Source of the DNA: a virus
IMG/VR virus record: IMGVR_UViG_3300032073_000158
Coordinates: 1-29,588 of that record
DNA length: 29,588 nt
Reading direction: 5' to 3' (one strand)
In this document: one piece after another, positions 21,597 to 27,892 of the stretch
Layout of the letters: every line of letters begins with the position of its first letter
Numbering within the stretch: position 1 is the stretch's first letter
The notes under the pieces: model-generated
What the model saw: the letters and a program-made list of their open reading frames with translations, nothing else
Told to the model about the DNA's origin: nothing
Databases searched by the model: none
Translations under genes and position numbers: made by a program

Positions 21597-23034
21597 TGTC
21601 TTTAGTCTCCTGTTCTCGGGGTTCTAATACCCAATTTTCGTTGGTGTCGTCATAGACATACTTAGTGGTAAAATCATTAAGGTTATACCAAGAGATGCCA
21701 TAAGCAGACGCCCTGCCTCCACAACTTAGATCATTGCTCTGATCGTTATGATAGATTTCTTCTACAAGATCACACATGAAGTAGTCTTCGTCGTATTCGT
21801 CTTGGCTGATAACTATGCCATCCCCTGTAGTATAGACATGGTCCTCATCCCAAGACTCGCCTGACTCAGTTTCTACAGCGTGATGTATAGCGCAATGCTC
21901 GCACCATGTCTGAGGGGTGTTACCCCAGCGATTAACTGTGTGAACTTCCCGCTCCTCATCCCTAGGCATGTCTTCTTCGCAATAGTCGCAACAGAAGAAT
22001 AGAGAGTGGTAACAGTTTTCACAATAGCTGTCACCATCGCGGGTATACACGTAGCTTTCATCTACTGAATCCCCGCACTCTAAACAAGAAGAACAGCCAC
22101 CGGTCATAAGTAAGCCGTTATATTGGCTAGCGTCTATGTCACCACCCCTAGAAATCTCTAGCTTGGTAACGCTGCTGCCACCGGCATACTTTTCCTCTAG
22201 CTGCCTAGGTTCGTAATCAAGATAGGGAGCAATGTAGCCACTTTGGTATGGTATAGCTTTAAGCTGACACCCTATCCATGACTGGTTATCCCCAAGCTCT
22301 ATTTCAGCGAAAGAAATAAACTCGCGAAGTTTCTTGTAGGCCATTTCTGAGACTGCATAGATAGGCCCAGCTTTAGGTTTTATCTCTACACCCGCTCTAG
22401 ATTTGGCTACAACAACACGGCCACCGATACGGCCACCGGCATCTTCTAACCAGATAACCTCGAAGTCACCTGAAGCGTAAGCCTCTGCTGGGTGATTAGG
22501 CATGTGGTCGAACTTGTACCGCATACAGCTATTGACTGAATGTTTCTTATGACAATTCGTATCCAAATTCTCAGGGGATACCTGAGTATGTGAATAGGCT
22601 TTGGCAAAGTCCTTAGCACTAAAGCCAGTGTGTACAGTGTACTCTCTGGGCATTAGCTTAGACTTTACTGCGTCCACTAAGCTATCAATCTCAAAGTCTA
22701 GTAGCTGTGGAAACATTTTTCTAATGGCACGACCTATACGGACACCTCTGCGTCCGCTGCGACCTTTATCCCTAGCTGCTAAGTCAGGGTAGATAAACAT
22801 AGCAGCAGGTTCGTCTTTATCTATGTTAGGCCAATAGATATCTAAGACCTTACTGACGTTAGCTGTCTGTTCATAGTAATAGCTAGTATCAAGACTATCG
22901 CAGTCGTCTACTTCTTGCTTTATCTTTTGAGCTAGGTATTCGTATAAGAAAGTCTTACACCTTTGTGAAAGTCCATTGGAGTCATAGAAAGTTTCTATCT
23001 CCAGACCTTCGAGAGCTTTACCGTAATCTCTCAT
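21589..23034 (-). CDS. Large phage protein with C-terminal multi-CxxC zinc ribbons (481 aa)
   Basis: A consensus AGGAGGT Shine-Dalgarno precedes the ATG. The N-terminal half (1-300) has no recognised motif; it includes KGRSGRRGVRIGRAIRKM (basic, ~90-107) and HPAEAYASGDFEVIWLED. The C-terminal part holds two zinc-ribbon-like clusters: C314-x2-C317-x2-C320, C338-x2-C341, then C348/C349-x2-C352 and C378-x2-C381. Acidic residues flank them. Homologous-looking proteins occur in other phages without known function (from memory). It is the first gene of the operon, under the promoter at 23132-23160, and the peptidase follows with an 8-base overlap. Possible role: nucleic-acid or host-target binding platform for the peptidase (inference). 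Confidence 0.7.
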   Translation of the reverse strand: MRDYGKALEGLEIETFYDSNGLSQRCKTFLYEYLAQKIKQEVDDCDSLDTSYYYEQTANVSKVLDIYWPNIDKDEPAAMFIYPDLAARDKGRSGRRGVRIGRAIRKMFPQLLDFEIDSLVDAVKSKLMPREYTVHTGFSAKDFAKAYSHTQVSPENLDTNCHKKHSVNSCMRYKFDHMPNHPAEAYASGDFEVIWLEDAGGRIGGRVVVAKSRAGVEIKPKAGPIYAVSEMAYKKLREFISFAEIELGDNQSWIGCQLKAIPYQSGYIAPYLDYEPRQLEEKYAGGSSVTKLEISRGGDIDASQYNGLLMTGGCSSCLECGDSVDESYVYTRDGDSYCENCYHSLFFCCDYCEEDMPRDEEREVHTVNRWGNTPQTWCEHCAIHHAVETESGESWDEDHVYTTGDGIVISQDEYDEDYFMCDLVEEIYHNDQSNDLSCGGRASAYGISWYNLNDFTTKYVYDDTNENWVLEPREQETKDSA

Positions 23035-23035
23035 A

Positions 23036-23052
23036 GTTACCTCCTAAGTAAC
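23036..23052 (-). promoter_or_regulatory. Hairpin presenting the Shine-Dalgarno of the 481-aa gene
   Basis: On the minus strand GTTAC-TTAGGAG-GTAAC puts the Shine-Dalgarno in a 7-base loop closed by a 5-bp stem, ending one base before the ATG. Upstream in the same leader, 23064-23077 can form GCAGC-UUAC-GCUGC. This could modulate translation; a stem this short is only suggestive. Confidence 0.4.
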
Positions 23053-23131
23053 GGTTACAGTTTGCAGCGTAAGCTGCGGCTAAGTTACAGGCTAGGGCAC
23101 GAATCACTAGGCGCACCTATCCCGTACTAAG

Positions 23132-23160
23132 ATAGTAACATTTAGGATAGTCTAAGTCAA
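23132..23160 (-). promoter_or_regulatory. Sigma-70-like promoter of the zinc-ribbon/peptidase operon
   Basis: On the minus strand TTGACT (23155-23160) and TACTAT (23132-23137) are 17 bases apart, giving a start near 23124 and a leader of about 90 bases. AGTAACATT at 23134-23142 overlaps the -10 and resembles the AGTAACACT operator words found at the primase promoter and at 24216. Confidence 0.65.
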
Positions 23161-23191
23161 ACCCATAGTTTTTTCTATAGGGATACTCTAG

Positions 23192-23205
23192 TTTGTGATC
23201 ACAAA
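23192..23205. promoter_or_regulatory. Palindrome TTTGTGATCACAAA
   Basis: A perfect 14-bp palindrome lies about 32 bases upstream of the leftward promoter's -35. Twelve of its bases (TTTGTGATCACA) recur at 23297-23308. A dimeric DNA-binding regulator is the natural reading; TGTGA/TCACA half sites recall CRP/FNR-type recognition but lack the spacer. Confidence 0.5.
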
Positions 23206-23296
23206 TGATTAGCTGCAATAAAAGCCTAGTGTTTTCTTATAGTTATGGCGTGGATGGTTGGCTTAGGTTTATATTAGGTTTCCCATCGGGGGTTCT

Positions 23297-23308
23297 TTTG
23301 TGATCACA
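23297..23308. promoter_or_regulatory. Second TTTGTGATCACA palindrome
   Basis: This is the second copy of the palindrome at 23192, exactly 105 bp away (about ten helical turns), directly before the 12-bp repeat array. The equal helical face suggests co-operative binding or looping. Confidence 0.5.
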
Positions 23309-23312
23309 TAGG

Positions 23313-23588
23313 TGCTGCCCTGGCCTGGTCCGAGGCTAAAACTTTAGGTCATTTCCCATCCTGGGCCTTAGCTAAGGTCTAACCCTGGAGCCTGGGCTAG
23401 TTCCTACCCTGGGGCCTGGCCTGGAGCTAACCCTGGAGCCTGGCTTAATTTCTACCCAGGGTCTAGCCCTGGAGCCTGGCCTGGAGCCTGGCTTATTTCC
23501 TATCGAGGGTCTTAGCTTAGGGCTATGCTTAGGGCCTAGATATGGCCTATGCTATGGTCTAAGCTATGGCCTAGGCTATGATCTAGGC
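23313..23588. repeat. 12-bp repeat array with 48-bp higher-order period (23 units)
   Basis: The whole 276 bp can be read as 23 units of 12 bp without a gap, most fitting CTGGRGCCTGGC or TAKGGYCTARGC. CTGGAGCCTGGC occurs four times exactly (23433, 23469, 23481, and with one change at 23385). Every fourth unit (starting 23349, 23397, 23445, 23493) is an ATTTC/GTTCC-YAYC variant that also matches the core of the 17-bp iterons, giving a 48-bp higher-order repeat. The last four units (23541-23588) are near-identical TATGRYCTARGC. About fifteen CCWGG sites fall in 23318-23492. An AT-rich run (23592-23620) follows. No coding function is likely. Candidate origin or protein-binding array. Confidence 0.8.
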
Positions 23589-23622
23589 TAGTAAATTAAT
23601 TTAATAATAATGCTTTTTATTG

Positions 23623-23651
23623 TTGACGCTATAAGCTGCGACTGCTAATGT
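23623..23651 (+). promoter_or_regulatory. Candidate promoter of the 77-aa gene
   Basis: TTGACG (23623-23628) and an extended -10 (TGCTAATGT, hexamer 23646-23651) are 17 bases apart. An inverted repeat TATAGC/GCTATA (23657-23662, 23669-23674) lies just past the -10 and may be an operator. The -10 is a weak match. Confidence 0.45.
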
Positions 23652-23700
23652 CCTTATATAGCAAGTTCGCTATAGCTTAGTTCTTAGAAAGGAACACACT

Positions 23701-23934
23701 ATGTCAAACTACTTTGGAACCCGCCGCGTCTCACGTGAAGAACTCCGCCACACTGCGCATGGCGCGCTTGTGCAAGTATGCGCTAAGTATATCGCTGCCG
23801 AGAAAGACAAGGAAAAGCGTGAGATACTAACCGAGGCGCTTACCATGTACATGAGCATCAAGGTAGGCGATACCAAGCGCGAAGATATCGTCTCAGCTTA
23901 TGAGGCCGCGGTTGCCGAGGCTATCGGCTCATGA
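23701..23934 (+). CDS. Unknown small protein (77 aa)
   Basis: It begins MSNYFGTRRVSREELRHTAH and is helical throughout, with a charged middle (IAAEKDKEKREILTEALTMY) and an Ala-rich C terminus. AAAGGA lies about eight bases upstream. Codon choice is more GC-rich (CGC, GCG, GCC) than in neighbouring genes, which may reflect recent acquisition or high expression. It is the only sizeable gene in the 23.0-24.4 kb control region. Possible early regulator or host-takeover protein; function unknown. Confidence 0.65.
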   Translation: MSNYFGTRRVSREELRHTAHGALVQVCAKYIAAEKDKEKREILTEALTMYMSIKVGDTKREDIVSAYEAAVAEAIGS

Positions 23935-24014
23935 TACGCGAAGCACTAAAGGCAGCCCTTGGGGCTGTCTTACTCTTTGCCCTACTCTACTTGGGGTTGT
24001 CATACCTAACTTAA
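23931..24014 (+). CDS. Membrane micro-protein coupled to the 77-aa gene (27 aa)
   Basis: Its ATG overlaps the previous stop (ATGA), typical of coupled genes. The product has a Lys/Arg-containing start (MIREALKAA) and one hydrophobic helix (LGAVLLFALLYLGLSYL), so a single-span membrane peptide. The same bases also contain an 8-bp stem (GGCAGCCC...GGGCTGTC) followed by U-rich sequence, which could instead be an attenuator. Coding is plausible, not proven. Confidence 0.45.
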   Translation: MIREALKAALGAVLLFALLYLGLSYLT

Positions 24015-24020
24015 CCATGG

Positions 24021-24080
24021 GACCCTAGCTAGGAGACTGGCTAGGGCCAGATCCTGGGGTAGCCCCTATGATTTCCAATA
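24021..24080. repeat. 12-bp repeats, third short array
   Basis: Units such as GACCCTAGCTAG, GAGACTGGCTAG, GGCCAGATCCTG and GGGTAGCCCCTA follow each other in 12-bp steps and resemble the main array's CTGG/CTAG words; a TGATTTCC unit then runs into an AT-rich stretch. It is shorter and more diverged than the other two arrays. Confidence 0.5.
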
Positions 24081-24156
24081 TAAAAAATAAGGTTAGCCTA
24101 TGACATAATGTCGCACCTACTTGATTTCTGCTCTTGACACACTATATACCCACTAA
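24081..24156. other. Non-coding part of the packaging control region
   Basis: No reading frame is supported between 24015 and 24435. Besides the listed sites there is an 11-bp palindrome GACATAATGTC (24102-24112) and a lone TTGACA (24134-24139) without a -10 at a usable distance. The rest is AT-rich. Confidence 0.4.
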
Positions 24157-24239
24157 CTTAAGTAACTCTTAAGTAATTCTTTAATTTATAATACATATAG
24201 TTATTATAAGACTATAGTAACACTTAAGTGTAACTTAAG
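24157..24239. promoter_or_regulatory. Four CTTAAG boxes in helical register around a TATAAT
   Basis: CTTAAG occurs at 24157, 24168, 24223 and 24234. Each pair is 11 bp apart and the pairs are 66 bp apart, all multiples of 11. A TATAAT lies between the pairs (24187-24192) without a good -35. The second pair overlaps a near-perfect 20-bp palindrome, AGTAACACTTAAGTGTAACT (24216-24235). The arrangement suggests a regulator bound on one face with possible looping, acting on rightward transcription. Confidence 0.5.
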
Positions 24240-24312
24240 AGGGGATCTCGACTTAGCCTATAGTCTTTATCACTTATAGTATGCAGCTAAAAAATAAATA
24301 TAGCTCTACCCC

Positions 24313-24340
24313 TTGACATTTGTTAATTAGTACCTATATA
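24313..24340 (+). promoter_or_regulatory. Sigma-70-like promoter for the packaging operon
   Basis: TTGACA (24313-24318) is followed after 16 bases by TATATA (24335-24340), with TATAGA at 18-base spacing as an alternative. The start would lie near 24348, where ATAGC/GCTAT (24348-24352, 24358-24362) forms a small inverted repeat. The leader of about 90 bases ends in AGGAAG before the terminase gene and contains the palindrome AGCCTAGGCT (24408-24417). Confidence 0.65.
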
Positions 24341-24435
24341 GACCTCCATAGCCGACAGCTATCAATCGTATCTCCTCAATCATATATTTTCAGCGAAGAC
24401 GGATTGTAGCCTAGGCTCCTCTTTTAGGAAGAACC

Positions 24436-24852
24436 ATGAGTAACTCTCAACCTCAGCCACTGAAACATAGTGAGCCGATTGCTAAATACGTTAGGCAAGC
24501 GGTTAAAGATGGTGTCCAGATCAAAGACATCATGGCTACTATTAATAAGCGCTACCAGAATGCCCCTCGTAACCTAGCTACTTTCTATAAGTATTATGGG
24601 GGAGACGTTAGTGAGGCTAGAGCAGAGATCTCCTCACGTGTTGGTAACGTAGTCGTTGAGCAAGCCCTTAATGGTCACTTTCCCTCTCAGGAGTTATTCC
24701 TACGCTCTAAGGCTGGATGGAGTCCAAAGGAGACTGTACAAGCCGAAGAGATGTCTGTCGACCCCGACCAAGACGCTAGTGCTATAGACACTCTTATGAC
24801 CCTACTCGGTAAAAACTCTGATGACTCCCCAGATAACAGCACAGACCCTTAG
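24436..24852 (+). CDS. Terminase small subunit candidate (138 aa)
   Basis: The gene sits directly before the large terminase and overlaps it by 32 bases. A Shine-Dalgarno AGGAAG is six bases upstream. The N-terminal half is helical and basic (IAKYVRQAVKDGVQIKDIMA), in the manner of a DNA-binding helix-turn-helix; the C terminus is acidic (KNSDDSPDNSTDP). No strong family signature is seen, so the call rests on position, size and helix-turn-helix-like region. It would recognise the packaging site. Confidence 0.6.
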   Translation: MSNSQPQPLKHSEPIAKYVRQAVKDGVQIKDIMATINKRYQNAPRNLATFYKYYGGDVSEARAEISSRVGNVVVEQALNGHFPSQELFLRSKAGWSPKETVQAEEMSVDPDQDASAIDTLMTLLGKNSDDSPDNSTDP

Positions 24853-26173
24853 AGATCTACCAGATGCTGAGGTTGCAGCTGCACTAAAACAACTTGGACC
24901 TGAGAAAACAGAAGAACTGCAGCACTCTTGGGAGTTCTGGGCTAGACCAGAGCAGCTAGAACCTAAAGGCAACTGGAATATATGGGTAGCTCTAGCTGGC
25001 AGGGGCTGGGGTAAGACTAGAGCCGGTGCTGAGTGGGTAAGACACAGGATTAAGAAGGGCGATAAGATAGTCCACTGTGTAGCTCCTACTAAAGGTGATG
25101 TAAGACGAGTTATGGTCGAAGGTGACTCAGGTCTTATTAATGTATGTTGGAAGGGAGATAAATCCTATAGAGGTAGTCATCTAGGATTACCCATATGGTC
25201 TCCCACTAATAATACACTCACTTGGGAGAATGGAGCTAAAGCTGTATTTTTCTCTGCTGAAGACCCAGAAAGACTCAGGGGTCCACAAGCCTACTCTGCA
25301 TGGACTGACGAACTCTGTGCATGGAGAAACGCACAAGAAACTTGGGATATGCTACAGTTTGGTCTACGACTTGGACGTAGACCACAAGTATTTGTCACTA
25401 CGACACCAAAGACAACCAAACTCATTAGAACTATATTAGATGATGATAAAACGACAGTCTCTACCGGCAGTACTTATGATAACGCTGCTAATCTTGCTGA
25501 TACTTTCCTCGACGCAGTCCGTAAGACCTATGAAGGCACCCGCCTTGGTCGCCAAGAACTTTACGCCGAAATCCTGGACGAAGCGTCAGGCGCTCTATGG
25601 AATAGAACTCTCTTAGCCTCCTGTGAGGTAGACAAAGATGATGTTCCCACTCTTAATCGTATAGTGGTATCCATAGACCCCGCAGTTACTGCAAATGCAG
25701 AAAGTGACATGACTGGTATTGTTGTAGCTGGTGTAGATGTCAACGGTAGAGCTTACGTCCTAGAAGATCACACAGGTAGATACACTCCTCAGCAATGGGC
25801 AGCTAAAGCCGTAGACCTCTACAGAGAGCACATGGCAGACCGTATTGTTGCAGAACGTAACCAAGGTGGCGATATGGTTCGCCACACCTTACACACAGAA
25901 GATGAAACAGTCCCAGTAAAGCTCGTCCATGCCTCCAGAGGGAAGATGGCACGGGCTGAACCAGTATCTGCTCTATATGAGCAAGACAAAGTTAGACACG
26001 TAAAGGGATTAAACGACTTAGAAGATCAGATGGTACAGTGGGAACCTCTAGGGTCCATAGGCTCACCAGACCGTCTTGATGCTTTAGTTTGGGCTATAAC
26101 GGACCTCTCATTGAATGGCTACGCAAAACCTACGCTGAAACTAGCGTATAGTAGCGCCAAAGGATTACGGTAA
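24821..26173 (+). CDS. terL: Terminase large subunit (450 aa)
   Basis: The packaging motor is clear. Walker A is AGRGWGKT (59-66), with GKTRAGAEW typical of the Terminase_6/GTA-HK97 class. Walker B ends in TDEL (D163, E164), motif III is TTTPK (193-197), and the RNase H-like nuclease has SIDPA (D286), an acidic Glu in AERNQGGD (E345) and D420 in RLDALVWA. It couples ATP hydrolysis to DNA packaging and cuts the concatemer. The stop overlaps the portal start (TAATG). Confidence 0.95.
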   Translation: MTPQITAQTLRDLPDAEVAAALKQLGPEKTEELQHSWEFWARPEQLEPKGNWNIWVALAGRGWGKTRAGAEWVRHRIKKGDKIVHCVAPTKGDVRRVMVEGDSGLINVCWKGDKSYRGSHLGLPIWSPTNNTLTWENGAKAVFFSAEDPERLRGPQAYSAWTDELCAWRNAQETWDMLQFGLRLGRRPQVFVTTTPKTTKLIRTILDDDKTTVSTGSTYDNAANLADTFLDAVRKTYEGTRLGRQELYAEILDEASGALWNRTLLASCEVDKDDVPTLNRIVVSIDPAVTANAESDMTGIVVAGVDVNGRAYVLEDHTGRYTPQQWAAKAVDLYREHMADRIVAERNQGGDMVRHTLHTEDETVPVKLVHASRGKMARAEPVSALYEQDKVRHVKGLNDLEDQMVQWEPLGSIGSPDRLDALVWAITDLSLNGYAKPTLKLAYSSAKGLR

Positions 26174-27513
26174 TGGCTAAGAAGCTCTCAGAAACAGAGG
26201 CCAAGAAGATATTAGGTGTAGCAGGTGACAACACCTCTAATGGTCAGATAAGGGCTGATGAGTTTCTACCTGAGCTTCGTGGCAAGAAAGCTATACGCAA
26301 GTACCGTGAGATGAGAGATAACGATAGCACCATAGGTGCTGTTATGTATGCTACAGAACAAGTCCTTCGTGACGTAGACTTAAAGGTAATGCCAGCCAAT
26401 GATACCCCACAAGCTAAAAGAGAAGCTGAGTTTGTTGAAAGTGTCCTTGATGACATGGACCACACTCTTGATGACCATGTTGCTGAAGCTCTTTCGAGCT
26501 TGTCTTACGGTTTTGCTTGGTTTGAAGTCGTTTATAAAAGACGTACTGGCCCTACTACAAGAAGCGACAAAGGCCGCTCTAAGTATTCTGATGGCCGTAT
26601 GGGTGTACGCAAGATTGCTATTCGTGCGCCTTGGACAATCTCTAGGTTTGATGTAGATAACCAAACTGGTGATGTTTTAGGTATATATCAGGATGGTTCG
26701 CGCTATAACAACACTAATTATATACCTACTCGTAAAAGTCTGTACTACCGCACGACATCGCTTAATGGTGACCCTGCTGGCCGCTCTATACTTCGCAATG
26801 CTTATACTTCTTATGAATATGTCAATAACCTACAGTCTATTGAGGCCATAGCAGTTGAGAGGGAACTTGCTGGTATCCCTGTTGCTCGTATCCCTGCTGA
26901 GTACTTGTCAGGGGATGCCACAGCGGCCCAATCTGGATTTGTCAATAACCTGCAAGGCATTCTCAGAGACGTCAAGTTCAATGAGCAAGGGTACATTATA
27001 CTGCCTTCCGACACCTATCCCGATAAAGACGGAGCGCCTACCAACCATAAACTGGTAGATGTAGAGCTTATGTCTTCTAACGGTACTCGTAATATTGATA
27101 TAGACCCCGTAGTAAGACGCTATCAACACGATATAGCCCGTAGCGTCCTTTCAGAGTTTCTTATGCTTGGTGGCGGCAATACTGGCTCTTATGCCCTATC
27201 CAAGAGTAAGACAGACTTGTTCCTCCGTGCATTAGAGAGTTATATCCAAGCTATTGTAGATGTCCTTAACAAGCAGCTTGTCGAGCGCCTCTGGGAGTTG
27301 AACGGTCTGAACTATGACCTTATGCCACAGGTTGTGGCTGGGGATGTTGCACCACACGACTTAAGAGAAATTGCAGGTTTCCTACGAAACCTAAATGGTG
27401 CAGATATTAACGTCAGTGATCACCCAGAGGTTATTCAAGACCTTATGGACATTGCTGAACTTCGATACGACCCAGATGTAGGGTCAACTCAAACACAAAA
27501 GGAAACTGACTAA
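26173..27513 (+). CDS. Portal protein (446 aa)
   Basis: The gene follows TerL with a TAATG overlap and has the length of a portal. The N-terminal part is helical (LRGKKAIRKYREMRDNDSTI, then GAVMYATEQVLRDVDLKV), as in DUF935/HK97-like portals. A long alpha region with ALESYIQAIVDVLNKQLVERL follows near residue 355. It would form the dodecameric ring through which DNA enters and to which the tail attaches. No protease or scaffold gene is visible immediately after it. Confidence 0.8.
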   Translation: MAKKLSETEAKKILGVAGDNTSNGQIRADEFLPELRGKKAIRKYREMRDNDSTIGAVMYATEQVLRDVDLKVMPANDTPQAKREAEFVESVLDDMDHTLDDHVAEALSSLSYGFAWFEVVYKRRTGPTTRSDKGRSKYSDGRMGVRKIAIRAPWTISRFDVDNQTGDVLGIYQDGSRYNNTNYIPTRKSLYYRTTSLNGDPAGRSILRNAYTSYEYVNNLQSIEAIAVERELAGIPVARIPAEYLSGDATAAQSGFVNNLQGILRDVKFNEQGYIILPSDTYPDKDGAPTNHKLVDVELMSSNGTRNIDIDPVVRRYQHDIARSVLSEFLMLGGGNTGSYALSKSKTDLFLRALESYIQAIVDVLNKQLVERLWELNGLNYDLMPQVVAGDVAPHDLREIAGFLRNLNGADINVSDHPEVIQDLMDIAELRYDPDVGSTQTQKETD

Positions 27514-27881
27514 TGGCTTTTTTAGCTAACGATATCTTTGATAGTGGGTTGAACGTGCTCAACACTGCTACAACAACAATTTACATTACTTCACAAGAAG
27601 CTACAACACGCACAGAAGCTACCGCTACTTACGATTTAGGTAACGTAGCTGTTTCTATCCCTGCTGCAGTAGACAGAACAGCAAGCGGTGGTGGCCGTAA
27701 GGTGGCTGTACCTGCTGTTACTACAGGTTCTGTTACAGACACAGGCACTGCAAGTCACTACGCTATTGTAGACGGTACTCGTCTCTTGGTAACTGGCGCT
27801 CTATCGGCTTCTCAGGCTGTGACAAGTGGTAACTCTTTCTCATTAGCTACGTTTGATATCGGTATCCCAGACCCATCATAA
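27513..27881 (+). CDS. Small phage structural protein (122 aa)
   Basis: It overlaps the portal stop (TAATG). The sequence is Thr/Ala/Ser-rich and beta-like (NDIFDSGLNVLNTATTTIYI, later GTASHYAIVDGTRLLVTGAL, ending DIGIPDPS). Similar proteins with a N-D-I-F-D start and H-x-A-I/L-V-D-G segment are frequent in marine phages without a known function (from memory). It could be a virion decoration or fibre-associated protein. Role unknown. Confidence 0.6.
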   Translation: MAFLANDIFDSGLNVLNTATTTIYITSQEATTRTEATATYDLGNVAVSIPAAVDRTASGGGRKVAVPAVTTGSVTDTGTASHYAIVDGTRLLVTGALSASQAVTSGNSFSLATFDIGIPDPS

Positions 27882-27892
27882 TAGGCTCTTAA

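Noticed and set aside
23041-23110. Possible tRNA-like fold in the leader of the zinc-ribbon operon
   Set aside because: There is a short hairpin, but no T-loop GTTCRA sequence, no acceptor stem of seven pairs and no CCA-compatible end.
23376-23591. A 71-codon open frame through the 12-bp array (LEPG-like repeats)
   Set aside because: 12 is a multiple of 3, so repeats avoid stops together. There is no ATG, GTG or TTG start with a Shine-Dalgarno, and an upstream in-frame stop closes it. Coding is unlikely.
24134-24139. TTGACA as a -35 of a rightward promoter
   Set aside because: No -10-like hexamer lies 16-18 bases downstream; the TATAAT at 24187 is too far.
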